The notes: generated by a model not told the origin, from the sequence alone. DNA of 36,437 nt from Desulfatibacillum sp. (GCA_020725555.1 DYEU01000031.1:116761-153197); one strand, 5' to 3'. Shown: positions 26,850-36,128, numbered from the stretch's first letter. Program-made: numbers and translations.

Positions 26850-27674
26850 TCAGCGGATGCGCGCCATCTTGGGGTCGAGGACGTCGCGCAGGCCGTCGCC
26901 GAGGAGGTTGAAGCCGAGGACGGCCCAGGCGATCGCCAGCCCCGGGAAGACCGCCATCCAGGGGCTCGTGTCGAGGAAGGTCTGCGCCTCGTTCAGCATG
27001 CGGCCCCACGAGGCGTGCGGGGGCTGGGTGCCGAGCCCCAGGTAGCTCAGGCCCGCTTCGGCGAGGATCGCGACCGCGAACTGGATCGTCCCCTGGATCA
27101 ACAGCGGCGAGAGGATGTTCGGCAGGACATGCCGCCGCACGATCGCGAGTTCGCCGATCCCGCTCGCCCGCGCGGCGGCGATGAACTCCTTTTCCCACAC
27201 CACCCGGGCGACGGCCCGCGTGAGGCGGGCGAAGACCGGGATGTAGAAGATCCCGATCGCCAGCATCGCGTTCACCATCGAGGGGCCGAGGATCGAGGTG
27301 ATGAGGATCGCGGTGAGGACCGCCGGGAAGCCGAAGAGGAGATCCGCAAGCCGCATGATCGCCTCGTCGGCGGCCTTGCCGCCGTAGGCGGCGAGCAGCC
27401 CGAGGGCGACCCCGAGGAGGAGGCCGATCGCGACCGTGACGAGGCCGACGAGGATCGAGTTCACCGCGCCGGCGAGAATGCGGCTGAGCGTGTCCCGGCC
27501 GTATTGGTCGGTCCCCAGCGGGTGGCGGAGCGAAGGCCCCTCGAGCCGCTCGAGGGCGCTCATGCGGTTGGGGTCGTAGGGCGTCCAGAGGAGGCTTGCG
27601 GCCGCGGCCAGGACGACGACGGCCGAGAGGACGAAGCCCGCGGTGAAATTCTTGTTTTGGAAAAACCGTCGCAT
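26850..27674 (-). CDS. dppC: Dipeptide/oligopeptide ABC transporter permease DppC
   Basis: This 274-residue membrane protein has an N-terminal membrane segment (GFVLSAVVVLAAAASLLW), the periplasmic PSLRHPLGTDQYGRDTLSRI motif typical of DppC/OppC, and about five more membrane helices. The cytoplasmic EAA loop is EFIAAARASGIGELAIVRRH. It forms the peptide channel with DppB. It starts 11 bases after dppB and is followed 21 bases later by the M20 peptidase. Confidence 0.93.
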   Translation of the reverse strand: MRRFFQNKNFTAGFVLSAVVVLAAAASLLWTPYDPNRMSALERLEGPSLRHPLGTDQYGRDTLSRILAGAVNSILVGLVTVAIGLLLGVALGLLAAYGGKAADEAIMRLADLLFGFPAVLTAILITSILGPSMVNAMLAIGIFYIPVFARLTRAVARVVWEKEFIAAARASGIGELAIVRRHVLPNILSPLLIQGTIQFAVAILAEAGLSYLGLGTQPPHASWGRMLNEAQTFLDTSPWMAVFPGLAIAWAVLGFNLLGDGLRDVLDPKMARIR

Positions 27675-27685
27675 CGCCGCTCTCT

Positions 27686-28630
27686 TCAGTGCAGTTCGAT
27701 CCGCGGGTCCACCGCGGCGTAGGCGAGGTCGACCAGGAAGTTCACGAAGACGACCGCCGCGGCCATGAGGAGCACCACGTCGCGCACGACCGGCAAATCG
27801 CGCATCCCGATCGCGGTGAAGACGAGCCGCCCCAGGCCGGGGAGGAAAAAGACGTTTTCGATGATGATCGCCCCGGCGAGGAGCTGGCCGAGCTGCAAGC
27901 CGAGGATGGTGAGGACGGGGATGAGGGCGTTGCGCAGGGCGTGGACGTAGATCACCGTGCGCTCGCGCAGCCCCTTGGCGCGCGCCGTGCGGATGTAGTC
28001 CTCGCGCAGGACATCGAGCATCGAGGAGCGGGTGAGCCGCGCGAGGATCGCAGCGCGGATGATCCCCAGGGCGAAGGCCGGGAGCAGAAGGGCCTTGAGC
28101 GAGCCCAGCGGGTCGGCCGCCCAGCCCGGAAAGCCCCCGGCCGCGAACCAGTTCAACTCGACCGAGAAGAGCAGGACGAGCAGGATCCCCAGCCAGAATT
28201 CGGGGGTGGCGAGCCCGACCTGGGTGAAGGCCATGACGGCGAGGTCCTGGGGGCGGTTCTGGTGGCGCGCGGCGTAGATCCCGAGCGGGACGGCGAAGGC
28301 GACGGCGAAGAGCATGGCGAGCAGGGCGAGCGGCCCGGTGACGGCGAGCCGGCTCGCGACGAGCTCGAAGACGGGCATCTTGTAGTGGATCGAGAGGGCG
28401 CTGCGGCCGAGGAGGAGGTTTCCGACCCAGTCCGCGTACTGCGTGAAGAAGGGGCGGTCGAGGCCGAGTTCGGCGCGCAGGCGCGCAAGCGACTCGGGGG
28501 TCGCGTGGATGCCGAGGATGATCTGGGCCGGGTCCCCGGGCAGGACGAAGAGGACCGCGAACACCGTGAGCGACACGAGGATCAGGAGCAGGACGAGGGT
28601 CGCAAACTTGATGAGGACGTAGCGCAGCAT
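27686..28630 (-). CDS. dppB: Dipeptide/oligopeptide ABC transporter permease DppB
   Basis: This 314-residue membrane protein begins MLRYVLIKFATLVLLLILVS, as DppB/OppB proteins do, and has six membrane segments. The EAA loop is DYIRTARAKGLRERTVIYVH. The N-terminal loop carries PGDPAQIILG, conserved in the family. The ATG at 28630 was chosen for family fit; an in-frame ATG at 28654 falls in the loop of a hairpin. Neither has a clear Shine-Dalgarno sequence, so translation may be weak or coupled. Confidence 0.9.
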   Translation of the reverse strand: MLRYVLIKFATLVLLLILVSLTVFAVLFVLPGDPAQIILGIHATPESLARLRAELGLDRPFFTQYADWVGNLLLGRSALSIHYKMPVFELVASRLAVTGPLALLAMLFAVAFAVPLGIYAARHQNRPQDLAVMAFTQVGLATPEFWLGILLVLLFSVELNWFAAGGFPGWAADPLGSLKALLLPAFALGIIRAAILARLTRSSMLDVLREDYIRTARAKGLRERTVIYVHALRNALIPVLTILGLQLGQLLAGAIIIENVFFLPGLGRLVFTAIGMRDLPVVRDVVLLMAAAVVFVNFLVDLAYAAVDPRIELH

Positions 28631-28640
28631 GGGAAACAAG

Positions 28641-28674
28641 CCGGGCGGGCCCATCGGGATTCGAGCCCGCCCGG
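28641..28674 (-). other. Intercistronic hairpin between dppA and dppB
   Basis: CCGGGCGGGC (28641-28650) and GCCCGCCCGG (28665-28674) form a perfect ten-base stem with a 14-base loop. There is no T-run. Such hairpins between a binding-protein gene and its permease genes often protect the upstream mRNA, giving more receptor than permease. That role is inferred. Confidence 0.5.
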
Positions 28675-28723
28675 CGGCTTCAGCTCCGGTCAGGGTTGCG
28701 GCGGCGCTGCGGCGGCCGTCCGC

Positions 28724-30220
28724 CTACTTGTTCCACCAGACCTCGGTGGCGTCAAGGGCGATCGTCGGGTAGTCCTTCCACCAGTTCATCACCTCGGCCT
28801 TCATCGCCGACAGCGAGGGGCTGACGAAGAGGAAGCCGTTCACCGCGTCCTCGGCCACGATTTCCTGGCAGCGGGCGAACCACTTCGCCTTCTCGGCCTC
28901 GGTCTCCGCGCGCAGCGCCTTCTGGTAGGCGTCGCGGAACTCGGCCGAGTCGTACTGGAAGTAATAGTTGGGGTTGGCGTAGATCCCGATGTCCCAGGCT
29001 TCGGCGTGGCCGATCATGGAGAGCTCGAAGTCCTTCTGCTTGAAAATGCGGTCCAACCAGAAGCCCCACTCGACGATCTCGATCTTGAGCCGGATCCCGA
29101 CCCGGCCCAGCATGTCGGCGATCACCTCGCCCGCCTTCTGGGCGTAGGGGTAGATCGCCGGCAGCTGGATGCGCGCCGCGAAGCCGTTCGGGTAGCCCGC
29201 CTGGGCGAGGAGCTCCTTGGCCTTCTTCGGGTCGTAGGGGAACTTCTTGGTCAGGTCCACGTAGTAGGGCGTGATCGGCGGCCAGTGGGAGCCGATCGGG
29301 GTGCCGTAGCCCAGCATCACGAGCTCGTTGACCGTCTTGCGGTCGATCGCGTGGGCCATCGCCTGCCGCACGAGCTTGTTGTCGAAGGGCTTGGCCTTGT
29401 TGTTCGTGGACATGATCACCTCGGAGGTGGAGGAGCCCGAGAGCACCTTGAAGCGCTTGTCGCGCGCGATGCCGCGGGCGATCTCCGGGGCGAGGATCCA
29501 GCCCAGGACGTCCACGTCGCCGGCCTTGAGCGCGGCGACCTGGGCGCTCGGGTCCTTGATGAAGCGGTAGGTCAGCCGGTCGAGGTAGGGCAGGGCCGGG
29601 TTCCAGTAGTTGGGGTTGCGCTCGAGGACCACGCTGTCGCCGCGGCGCCACTCGATGAAGCGGAAGGGCCCGGTCCCGATCGGCCGGGACGCCGTGTCCT
29701 CCCAGCCCTTCATCGGGAGCATGACCGAGTCGCCCTCGGCCATCTGGAAGAGAAAGAGCGCGTTCACCTCCTTGAGGGTGAGCCGCAGGGTGAAGTCGTC
29801 GGGGGTTTCGATCGTCGCGATCTGGCGGAAGAACTCGGGGTGCGCGTTTTTCGTGCCCTCGGCCGCCCCGCGCTCGAGGTTCCAGCGGGCGACCTGGGCG
29901 TTGAAGGGCTCGCCGTTGTGGAAGCGGACCCCCTGGCGCAGGCGGAAGGTGTAGGTTTTCGCGTCGGGGGAGACCTCCCAGCCGTGGGCGAGACCGGGGA
30001 CGAGCTTTCCGTGGCGGTCGACTTTGACCAGCCCTTCGAAGAGGTTCGAGTAGACGACGCGGTCGATCGCCGCCGAGGCCGAGGCCGTGGGGTCGAGGCC
30101 CGGCGGCTCGTCGCCGACGCAGACGATCAGGCTGCCGCCCCGCTTGGGGGGTTCCGCGGCGGGGGCGGGAAAGGCCGAAACGAGAACCAGAACGCAAGCG
30201 ATCGCAACCAGACGTTTCAT
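28724..30220 (-). CDS. dppA: Periplasmic dipeptide/oligopeptide-binding protein DppA
   Basis: This 498-residue protein is a family 5 solute-binding protein. Residues 1-22 are a Sec signal peptide (MKRLVAIACVLVLVSAFPAPA, cleavage after AxA). Family features follow: GGSLIVCVGDEPPGLDPTAS, VYSNLFEGLVKVD, GLAHGWEVSPDAKTYTFRLR and RFHNGEPFNA. The lack of a lipobox Cys suggests a free periplasmic protein of a Gram-negative cell. It captures peptides (or nickel, heme precursors or other ligands in some members) for DppBCDF. The start at 30220 has a strong ribosome binding site, GAAGGAGG. It is the first transporter gene and has its own promoter. Confidence 0.94.
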   Translation of the reverse strand: MKRLVAIACVLVLVSAFPAPAAEPPKRGGSLIVCVGDEPPGLDPTASASAAIDRVVYSNLFEGLVKVDRHGKLVPGLAHGWEVSPDAKTYTFRLRQGVRFHNGEPFNAQVARWNLERGAAEGTKNAHPEFFRQIATIETPDDFTLRLTLKEVNALFLFQMAEGDSVMLPMKGWEDTASRPIGTGPFRFIEWRRGDSVVLERNPNYWNPALPYLDRLTYRFIKDPSAQVAALKAGDVDVLGWILAPEIARGIARDKRFKVLSGSSTSEVIMSTNNKAKPFDNKLVRQAMAHAIDRKTVNELVMLGYGTPIGSHWPPITPYYVDLTKKFPYDPKKAKELLAQAGYPNGFAARIQLPAIYPYAQKAGEVIADMLGRVGIRLKIEIVEWGFWLDRIFKQKDFELSMIGHAEAWDIGIYANPNYYFQYDSAEFRDAYQKALRAETEAEKAKWFARCQEIVAEDAVNGFLFVSPSLSAMKAEVMNWWKDYPTIALDATEVWWNK

Positions 30221-30243
30221 ACAACCTCCTTCGCGTGGGGCCG

Positions 30244-30287
30244 GCGCCCCCCGGGCCGGGCGCGGCGACTCGGCCCGGCGGGGGCGC
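30244..30287 (-). promoter_or_regulatory. Large hairpin in the dppA leader
   Basis: Bases 30244-30257 pair with 30272-30287 over about 14 base pairs with a small bulge and a 14-base loop. It lies between the candidate start point (near 30298) and the ribosome binding site, so the mRNA would begin with this stem. It could stabilise the message or limit read-through from the upstream peptidase gene. Confidence 0.4.
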
Positions 30288-30304
30288 AAGCCGGGTTCGG
30301 TTCT

Positions 30305-30333
30305 CTTTAAGCCCATTTCCTTCCCCGTGTCCA
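30305..30333 (-). promoter_or_regulatory. Candidate promoter of the dpp operon
   Basis: On the minus strand TGGACA (30333-30328), a 17-base spacer and TTAAAG (30310-30305) lie in the 128-base gap between the P1 peptidase and dppA. Five of six -35 bases match consensus. Confidence 0.45.
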
Positions 30334-30348
30334 GAGGGGGGCGGCGGC

Positions 30349-31371
30349 TCAGGGGGGCGGCGGGGTTTCCCGGTCGGGGAGGTCGCGGAAGGCGGGGATG
30401 CCGGCTATCGGGCGGGCGGCGAGGACGGCGCGCACGATCGCCCGCGCCGTGCACAGGGCCGCCGCGTGCCCGATCGCGCTCAGCGCGCCGGCGGCGGCGA
30501 CGGGGAAGACACCCGTTTCCGCGGGCAGCGGTTTCAAGCCCGTGGCGAGGCAGAAGAGGGTGTCCCCGTCGAAGAGGGTGTGGGCGGGCCGCACGGCGCG
30601 GGCGAGCCCGTCGTGCGCCATCTGCGCGACCTTGAGGGCCTGGGCCTTGGAGAGGAGGGCGTCGGTGGCGACCACCCCGATCGTCGTGTTCCGCCCGGCG
30701 GCGGGCGCGGGCGGCGGCGGGAGAACGACCGCGCGCCTCGCCTGCCCGCCGAACTCGCCGGCGATCTCGGAGGCGATCTCCCAGGGCCTGCCCGTCGCCG
30801 GGTCGATCACCGAGCCGCCCGCGTTCACGGCCACGAGCGCCGCGACGGTGATCCCCGATTCGAGGACGAGGCTCGCCGTGCCGACCCCGCCCTTGATCCC
30901 GCCCGCGACGGCCCCGGTCCCGGCGCCGACCGAGCCCTCCTCGACCGCCCCGCTCTCGGCCCGCGCGCAGGCGGACTCGCCCCACTCCGGGCTGACGGGC
31001 GGGACGAAGGAGCGGCCGCGGCCGAGATCGAAGAGGACGGCCGCGGGCACGATCGGCGCGACCCGGCCCTCGCCCAGGGGAAAGCCCAGGCCGCGGGCGG
31101 CGAGAAAGCGCACGGCCCCGTCGGCCGCGGCGAGCCCGTAGACCGAGCCGCCGCAGAGCAGGACCGCCTGGACGGCCGGCACCAGGTTTTCGGGGGCGAG
31201 CAGGTCGGTTTCGCGCGTCCCGGGGGCCGCCCCGCGCACGTCCACGGCGGCCGTCGCCCCCGCGGGGCAGAGAACCGCGGTGACCCCGCTTGCGGCCTCG
31301 GGGTCGGTGTGGTGGCCGACGAGGATCCCTCCGACGTCGGTCAAGGCGTTGCGGGGTCCGGGGCGGTTCAT
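30349..31371 (-). CDS. P1/S58 family self-processing peptidase (DmpA/NylC-like)
   Basis: This 340-residue protein is an N-terminal-nucleophile hydrolase of the DmpA/NylC family. Conserved parts are LTDVGGILVGHHTD, LLCGGSVYGLAAADG, GAVAGGIKGGVGTAS and VAALVAVNAGGSVIDPATG. The Asn228-Thr229 pair in AAGRNTTIGVVATDA matches the site where NylC cuts itself to free the Thr nucleophile, so an Asn/Thr autocleavage into two chains is expected. Family members cut N-terminal amino acids, beta-peptides, D-amino acid esters or nylon oligomers. It lies upstream of dppA in the same direction, which fits breakdown of imported or unusual peptides. The start ATG 31371 has ribosome binding site AAAGGAG; the open frame beyond it is a shadow of hisS. 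Confidence 0.9.
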   Translation of the reverse strand: MNRPGPRNALTDVGGILVGHHTDPEAASGVTAVLCPAGATAAVDVRGAAPGTRETDLLAPENLVPAVQAVLLCGGSVYGLAAADGAVRFLAARGLGFPLGEGRVAPIVPAAVLFDLGRGRSFVPPVSPEWGESACARAESGAVEEGSVGAGTGAVAGGIKGGVGTASLVLESGITVAALVAVNAGGSVIDPATGRPWEIASEIAGEFGGQARRAVVLPPPPAPAAGRNTTIGVVATDALLSKAQALKVAQMAHDGLARAVRPAHTLFDGDTLFCLATGLKPLPAETGVFPVAAAGALSAIGHAAALCTARAIVRAVLAARPIAGIPAFRDLPDRETPPPP

Positions 31372-31396
31372 CCTGGCGGGCTCCTTTCGGCCGGGG

Positions 31397-31425
31397 ATCC
31401 TACCGGATGCCGCCCGGCCCCGCAA
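31397..31425 (-). promoter_or_regulatory. Candidate promoter of the P1 peptidase gene
   Basis: On the minus strand TTGCGG (31425-31420), a 17-base spacer and TAGGAT (31402-31397). The leader would be about 20 bases, just enough for the ribosome binding site. Confidence 0.45.
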
Positions 31426-31464
31426 CCGCCGCCCGCCCCGAGCCGGCCGCGGTCGACCGGGGTG

Positions 31465-31494
31465 TTGACGGGATCGGGCGTCTCGCGCTAAATG
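31465..31494 (+). promoter_or_regulatory. Candidate promoter of hisS-aspS
   Basis: TTGACG (31465-31470), an 18-base spacer and TAAATG (31489-31494). The -10 box contains the ATG at 31492, so that ATG cannot be the start on this transcript; this supports the start of hisS at 31540. Confidence 0.5.
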
Positions 31495-31539
31495 AACCGG
31501 TTTTCCCCGGCAAGGGCACGGGGAGGGGGCAGGCAGGGC

Positions 31540-32796
31540 ATGATCCAGCTCATCCGCGGCTTCAGGGACATTCTGCCCGGCGAGGTCGAGCTCTGGCAGA
31601 AGATCGAGCGCGAGGCACGCGAGCTCCTCGAGCGTTTCGGGTTCCGCGAGATCCGCATCCCGATCCTCGAGAAGACCGAGCTCTTCCGGCGCAGCATCGG
31701 CGAGGAGACCGACATCGTCGAAAAGGAGATGTACACCTTCGCCGACCGCGGCGGCGAGGCGGTGACGATGCGGCCGGAGGCGACCGCCTCGATCGTGCGC
31801 GCCTACATCCAGCACAAGCTTTACGCCCCGGACCCGGCCAAGCGCCTCTACACGATCGGGCCGATGTTCCGGCGCGAGCGGCCCCAGAAGGGGCGCTACC
31901 GGCAGTTCACCCAGATCGACGCCGAGATCCTCGGGGTCGCCTCCCCGCTCGCCGACGCCGAGCTCGTCTTCCTGTTGACGAGCCTGCTGCGGCGGCTGGC
32001 GGTCGAAGACGTCTCCGCCCACGTGAACTCGCTTGGCTGCGCCGCCTGCCGGCCCTCCTTCCGGCTCGCCCTCCAGGAAATGCTCGCCGCGGTCAGCGAC
32101 CGGCTCTGCGAGGACTGCAGCCGCCGGCGCGTGCGCAACCCGCTGCGCGTGCTCGACTGCAAGGTGCCCGAGTGCCGCGAGGCGCTCGCGGGCGCGCCCT
32201 CGATTCTGGAGCACCTCTGCGGCGACTGCCGCCGGGACTTCGATCTCCTGCGGGACGCGCTCGAGTCCCTCGGCGTCCCCTACGTCGTCGACCCGCGGCT
32301 GGTCCGCGGGCTCGACTATTACACGCGCGCGACCTTCGAAATCCAGACCGGCGCGCTGGGGGCCCAGAGCGCGGTCGCGGGCGGCGGCCGCTACGACCGA
32401 CTGATCGCCGAGCTGGGCGGGCCGGATCTCCCGGCCACCGGCTTTGCGATCGGCTTCGATCGGCTCGCCGAGCTCGCGGCCCTGAACGCGCCGGACCTCA
32501 GGCCGAAGCCCGATCTCTTCCTCGCCGCCCTCGGGGAGCCCGCGCGCCGGGCGGCGTTCGCCTGGTACTGCGGGCTGGGGGAGCGGGGGGTCCGGGTGGC
32601 CATGGAGTTCGGGGAAAAAAGCCTGAAGAGCCAGCTCAAGGCCGCCGACCGCGAGGGGGCGGCCTGGGTGCTCATGGTCGGCGAGGACGAGCTCGCCCGC
32701 GGCAGTGCGTCGCTGCGCGACATGCGGACCAAGCGGCAGCGCGAGATCCCCCTCGAGGGGCTTGTCGAGAAGGTGGCGGCGATGCTCTGCGAGTGA
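31540..32796 (+). CDS. hisS: Histidine--tRNA ligase
   Basis: This 418-residue class II synthetase charges tRNA-His. It begins [15 protein letters not shown], with motif 1 region [14 protein letters not shown], motif 2 [18 protein letters not shown], the His-binding [14 protein letters not shown] and motif 3 [13 protein letters not shown]...[10 protein letters not shown] zinc-ribbon-like Cys set lies in the insertion (CAACRP, CEDC, CRRD). The C-terminal anticodon-binding domain is complete and the length is normal. ATG 31540 was chosen because it gives the family N-terminus and lies after the promoter; GGAGG is 13 bases upstream. aspS follows after 28 bases, a common pairing. Confidence 0.95.
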   Translation: MIQLIRGFRDILPGEVELWQKIEREARELLERFGFREIRIPILEKTELFRRSIGEETDIVEKEMYTFADRGGEAVTMRPEATASIVRAYIQHKLYAPDPAKRLYTIGPMFRRERPQKGRYRQFTQIDAEILGVASPLADAELVFLLTSLLRRLAVEDVSAHVNSLGCAACRPSFRLALQEMLAAVSDRLCEDCSRRRVRNPLRVLDCKVPECREALAGAPSILEHLCGDCRRDFDLLRDALESLGVPYVVDPRLVRGLDYYTRATFEIQTGALGAQSAVAGGGRYDRLIAELGGPDLPATGFAIGFDRLAELAALNAPDLRPKPDLFLAALGEPARRAAFAWYCGLGERGVRVAMEFGEKSLKSQLKAADREGAAWVLMVGEDELARGSASLRDMRTKRQREIPLEGLVEKVAAMLCE

Positions 32797-32810
32797 GCGC
32801 CGCCGACCGG

Positions 32811-32817
32811 GAAGGAG
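32811..32817 (+). promoter_or_regulatory. Ribosome binding site favouring a GTG start for aspS
   Basis: GAAGGAG ends seven bases before GTG at 32825. The in-frame ATG at 32846, which fits the family N-terminus, has no Shine-Dalgarno sequence of its own. Confidence 0.5.
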
Positions 32818-32824
32818 CCGGAAG

Positions 32825-34609
32825 GTGATCGACCCACTTTGTTCGATGCGGCGTACCCACACCTGCGGGGAGCTCGGGGCGGCGGATGCCGGCCGCGAGG
32901 TGGTGCTTGCGGGCTGGGTGCTCCGCCGCCGGGACCACGGCGGGGTGATCTTCGTCGATCTGCGCGACCGCGAGGGGATCACCCAGGTCGTCTTCAACCC
33001 CGAGGTCGCCCCCGCGGCCCACGCCAAGGCCGAGGCCGTGCGCAGCGAGTACGTGCTCGGCGTGCGCGGCCGCGTGGAGCGGCGTCCCGCGGGGATGGAA
33101 AACCCCGCGCTGCCGACCGGGGCGATCGAAGTCATGGCGAGCGAGCTGCGCATCCTCAACACCGCGCAGACCCCGCCCTTCCCGGTCGAGGACGAAACCG
33201 AGACGGCCGAGGCCGTCCGCCTGCGGCACCGCCACATCGACCTCCGGCGGCCGCGGCTGCAGAGAAACCTCATCCTGCGCCACCGCGCGGCCGCGGCCGT
33301 GCGCAGCTACCTGAACGGGCGGGGGTTTCTCGACCTCGAGACCCCCTTTCTCACCCGCAGCACGCCCGAGGGCGCGCGCGACTACCTCGTCCCCAGCCGC
33401 GTCAACCCGGGCCTCTTTTACGCCCTGCCGCAATCGCCGCAGCTCTTCAAGCAGCTCTTCATGATCGCCGGCTTCGACCGCTACTACCAGATCGTGCGCT
33501 GCTTTCGCGACGAGGACCTGCGCGCCGACCGCCAGCCCGAGTTCACCCAGATCGACGTCGAGATGTCCTTCGTGGGCGAGGAGGACGTGATGGCGGTCGC
33601 CGAGGGCATGATGGCCGCCGTCTTTCGCGAGGTGCGCGGGATCGAGCTGCCGCTCCCCTTCCCGCGGCTCACCTACGCCGAGGCGCTCGACCGCTACGGC
33701 CTGGACAAGCCCGACATCCGCTTCGGGCTCGAGCTCCGCGACGTGACCGACATCGTCGCCGGCTCGGGCTTCAAGGTCTTCGCCGAGGCGGCCGCCGCCG
33801 GCGGCCGGGTCAAGGCGCTCAACGCCAAGGGCTGCGTCGAGATGTCGCGCAAGGAGATCGACGACCTGACCGCCTTCGCCGCCGTCTACCGTGCCAAGGG
33901 GCTCGCCTGGATCAAGATCCGGCCCGAGGGGTGGCAGTCGCCGATCGCCAAGTTCTTCACCGAGGGGGAGAAGGCGGCGCTCGCCGAGCGGATCGGGCTT
34001 GCGGCCGGGGACCTCGTCTTCTTCGTCGCCGACCGGCCCGCCGTGGTCCACGAGGCGCTCGGCCACCTGCGCAACCACCTGGGGGAGAAGCTGGGCCTCA
34101 TCCCCCGGGAACGCTTCGCCTTCGTCTGGGTGACGCGGTTTCCGATGTTCGAGTGGGACGAGACCGAGAAGCGGCTCCAGGCGCTTCACCACCCCTTCAC
34201 CGCCCCCCTCGAGGAGGAGGCCGAACGGCTCGAGGCGGAGCCCCTCGCCGTCGGCTCGCGCGCCTACGATCTCGTGCTCAACGGCTTCGAGATCGGCGGC
34301 GGGAGCATCCGCATCCACGAGCGGGCGCTCCAGGAGCGGGTGTTCCGCGCGCTCGGGCTCTCCCGCGAGGAGTCCGAGGAGAAGTTCGGCTTTCTTCTCT
34401 CCGCGCTCGATTCCGGGGCCCCGCCCCACGGCGGGATCGCCTTCGGCTTCGACCGCCTGGTGATGCTTCTCTGCGGGGAGAGCTCCATCCGCGACGTGAT
34501 CGCCTTCCCCAAGACCCAGAAGGCGGCCTGCCTCCTCACGAACGCCCCCTCCGCGGTGAGCCGCGCCCAGCTCGATGAGCTGGGGATCAAGGTGCGCACC
34601 CCGCGCTGA
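32825..34609 (+). CDS. aspS: Aspartate--tRNA(Asp/Asn) ligase, non-discriminating type
   Basis: This 594-residue protein is bacterial-type AspRS. It has an N-terminal OB fold for the anticodon, motif 2 [19 protein letters not shown], a GAD insertion domain, and motif 3 [16 protein letters not shown]. In the OB fold it carries His38 (RRRDHGG) and Gly90 (PAGMENP). With the ATG at 32846 as start these are His31 and Gly83, the residues that mark non-discriminating enzymes such as that of Pseudomonas aeruginosa; discriminating E. coli AspRS has Leu and Lys there. The enzyme should therefore also put Asp on tRNA-Asn, for amidation by GatCAB. Start: GTG 32825 by ribosome binding site, or ATG 32846 by family length. 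It is in an operon with hisS. Confidence 0.94.
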   Translation: MIDPLCSMRRTHTCGELGAADAGREVVLAGWVLRRRDHGGVIFVDLRDREGITQVVFNPEVAPAAHAKAEAVRSEYVLGVRGRVERRPAGMENPALPTGAIEVMASELRILNTAQTPPFPVEDETETAEAVRLRHRHIDLRRPRLQRNLILRHRAAAAVRSYLNGRGFLDLETPFLTRSTPEGARDYLVPSRVNPGLFYALPQSPQLFKQLFMIAGFDRYYQIVRCFRDEDLRADRQPEFTQIDVEMSFVGEEDVMAVAEGMMAAVFREVRGIELPLPFPRLTYAEALDRYGLDKPDIRFGLELRDVTDIVAGSGFKVFAEAAAAGGRVKALNAKGCVEMSRKEIDDLTAFAAVYRAKGLAWIKIRPEGWQSPIAKFFTEGEKAALAERIGLAAGDLVFFVADRPAVVHEALGHLRNHLGEKLGLIPRERFAFVWVTRFPMFEWDETEKRLQALHHPFTAPLEEEAERLEAEPLAVGSRAYDLVLNGFEIGGGSIRIHERALQERVFRALGLSREESEEKFGFLLSALDSGAPPHGGIAFGFDRLVMLLCGESSIRDVIAFPKTQKAACLLTNAPSAVSRAQLDELGIKVRTPR

Positions 34610-34666
34610 GGGCGAGGCGGCAACCGTCCCGGGTTCCGAACGAAGGGCGGCCCGCGCCGGAAGGCG

Positions 34667-34699
34667 GGCCCGGCGGCGAGAAAAGGCCACGGCCGGGCC
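34667..34699. other. GC-rich inverted repeat between convergent aspS and the uncharacterised gene
   Basis: GGCCCGGC (34667-34674) and GCCGGGCC (34692-34699) form an eight-base stem with a 17-base loop in the 136-base gap. No T-run is seen on either strand, so a terminator role is only possible. Confidence 0.25.
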
Positions 34700-34745
34700 G
34701 CACGCCGCGGCAGCCCGGGTTCACGGCCCGCGGCACCCGTCTTGG

Positions 34746-36128
34746 TCAGGAGAGGCCGAGGAGACGGCGTGCGTTGCGGATCGCGGCGAGGGCCTCTTCG
34801 GGGAACTGCGCCGTGCGGGCCGCGTCGCGCTCGGCCGAGGCGAGAATCGCCTCCACGCTCTCCCGGCCCTCCGCGCTCCGGACCGCCTGGCGCGGGGTTT
34901 TCCCGCCCAGGGCCGGGATCTTCGTCTTCGTCCACTCCGTCCAGTAGTTCTCGAAGAGCCGGCCGAGCTCCGCACGCGCCTCCGGGCTCTCGAGGATCTG
35001 CTCGGGGGGGGCCGCCTCTTCGTCCTGCGCGAAGGGGGAGGGCATGCGGCCCAGGACCTCGGTTGCGCGGTGGCGGCCCGTTTTGCCCAGGGCGCGGTCG
35101 ACGGCTTCGCGGATGCGCGCCGCGCGGCCGGCGGAGTTGACCTCGACGCGAAGTTTTCCCTCCTCGATCGCGATCTTCCCGAGCACCACGTTCCGCAGCC
35201 CGGGGCTCCCCGAACCCTTGCCGATCCAGGCGAACTGCACGCGGCTAAGATTTCCGTCCGCCGTGCGTTCGGCGCGGGCGAGGATGTCCTCCGGGGTCTC
35301 GTCGCCGGCGAGGTGCTTGAGCCGCTCGAAGGTCTCGGCGGCCGAGTCGATCTCCCAGTGCAGGCGGTGGAAGAGGATCTCCTCGTCGTCGCTGTTGCGG
35401 AGCTCCGGCGGGGCGGTGAGGACCTCGTGCAGGGCGAAGAAGAGATCGCGCAGGTCGGTCGCGTTGCGGCGCAGGTCCTCGGCCGTGATCGCCTTCCGGC
35501 GGCGCAGGATCTTCGTGCGCAGCTCGATCACCTGCGGCTTGAAGTCCGGGGGGAAGAAAAGATCGCCGCACCCGGCGAGCATGCCCACCTGCTCGATGCG
35601 GATCACGCGCGCAAAGAGAATGTCGCCCGGATGCACGCTCTCCGAGCCCAGGCGCTCGCAGACCTCGGTTTCCCGGCCGCGCAGGATGTCGCGCAGGGTG
35701 AACCCCTCGCCCGGCCGGCAGGCGATCACCTCGTGGAAGCTGAGGGGCTCCTCGAGCGCCGCCTCGACGATGCGGCGCTCGAGGGGGTCGAGGCGCACGA
35801 TGGGGTTGGCGAGCGCCTGGCGGGCGAGGGGCTCGCGGAAGGAGGCACGCACCTCGGGGTCGATGTCGTCCGGGTCGGGCGTCCAGTCGAAGATGAGGAA
35901 GGGGACGAAGAGCGCCGCATGCGCCTCGTAGGCATGGCGGAACTCGTCCTCGTCGTCGGGCCAGAGCAGAAAATCCGCAAGCGCAAGCGAGATCCCCTCT
36001 TCCCCCAGGGTCTCGGCCGCCTGCTCGAGGAGGCGGCCGAGCACCTCCTCGTAGGCCGTGCTCAGCCGGTTGTAGAGGAGCTCGAGGCTTGGGCCGTTCG
36101 GCCCACCCACACCCTTTCGGTTTTCCAT
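34746..36128 (-). CDS. Uncharacterised 460-residue protein
   Basis: I do not recognise this protein as a named family. It is acidic and soluble, with no signal peptide or membrane segment. Residues about 15-180 are mostly helical with YEAHAALFVPFLIFDWTPDP and NPIVRLDPLERRIVEAALEE. A small beta-rich part follows (VHPGDILFARVIRIEQVGML). The C-terminus has YWTEWTKTKIPALGGKTPRQ followed by a helical segment; this resembles the toxin-binding domain of MbcA/ParS antitoxins (DUF2384) and tails of some SEC-C-type proteins, but the likeness is short. The start at 36128 has ribosome binding site GGAGGG seven bases before; the open frame to 36356 is not needed. It stands alone between convergent aspS and divergent tRNA-Asn. 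Confidence 0.8.
   Translation of the reverse strand: MENRKGVGGPNGPSLELLYNRLSTAYEEVLGRLLEQAAETLGEEGISLALADFLLWPDDEDEFRHAYEAHAALFVPFLIFDWTPDPDDIDPEVRASFREPLARQALANPIVRLDPLERRIVEAALEEPLSFHEVIACRPGEGFTLRDILRGRETEVCERLGSESVHPGDILFARVIRIEQVGMLAGCGDLFFPPDFKPQVIELRTKILRRRKAITAEDLRRNATDLRDLFFALHEVLTAPPELRNSDDEEILFHRLHWEIDSAAETFERLKHLAGDETPEDILARAERTADGNLSRVQFAWIGKGSGSPGLRNVVLGKIAIEEGKLRVEVNSAGRAARIREAVDRALGKTGRHRATEVLGRMPSPFAQDEEAAPPEQILESPEARAELGRLFENYWTEWTKTKIPALGGKTPRQAVRSAEGRESVEAILASAERDAARTAQFPEEALAAIRNARRLLGLS

Noticed and set aside
25549-27198. Upstream extension of the DppD frame to make an 886-residue protein
   Set aside because: The part upstream of GTG 25548 is out-of-frame Arg/Pro-rich sequence over the M20 peptidase gene. 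DppD is complete at 336 residues from that GTG.
27689-30310. An 873-codon plus-strand open frame over dppB and dppA
   Set aside because: It is complementary to clear membrane and binding-protein genes and consists of acidic/His/Gly-rich shadow sequence.
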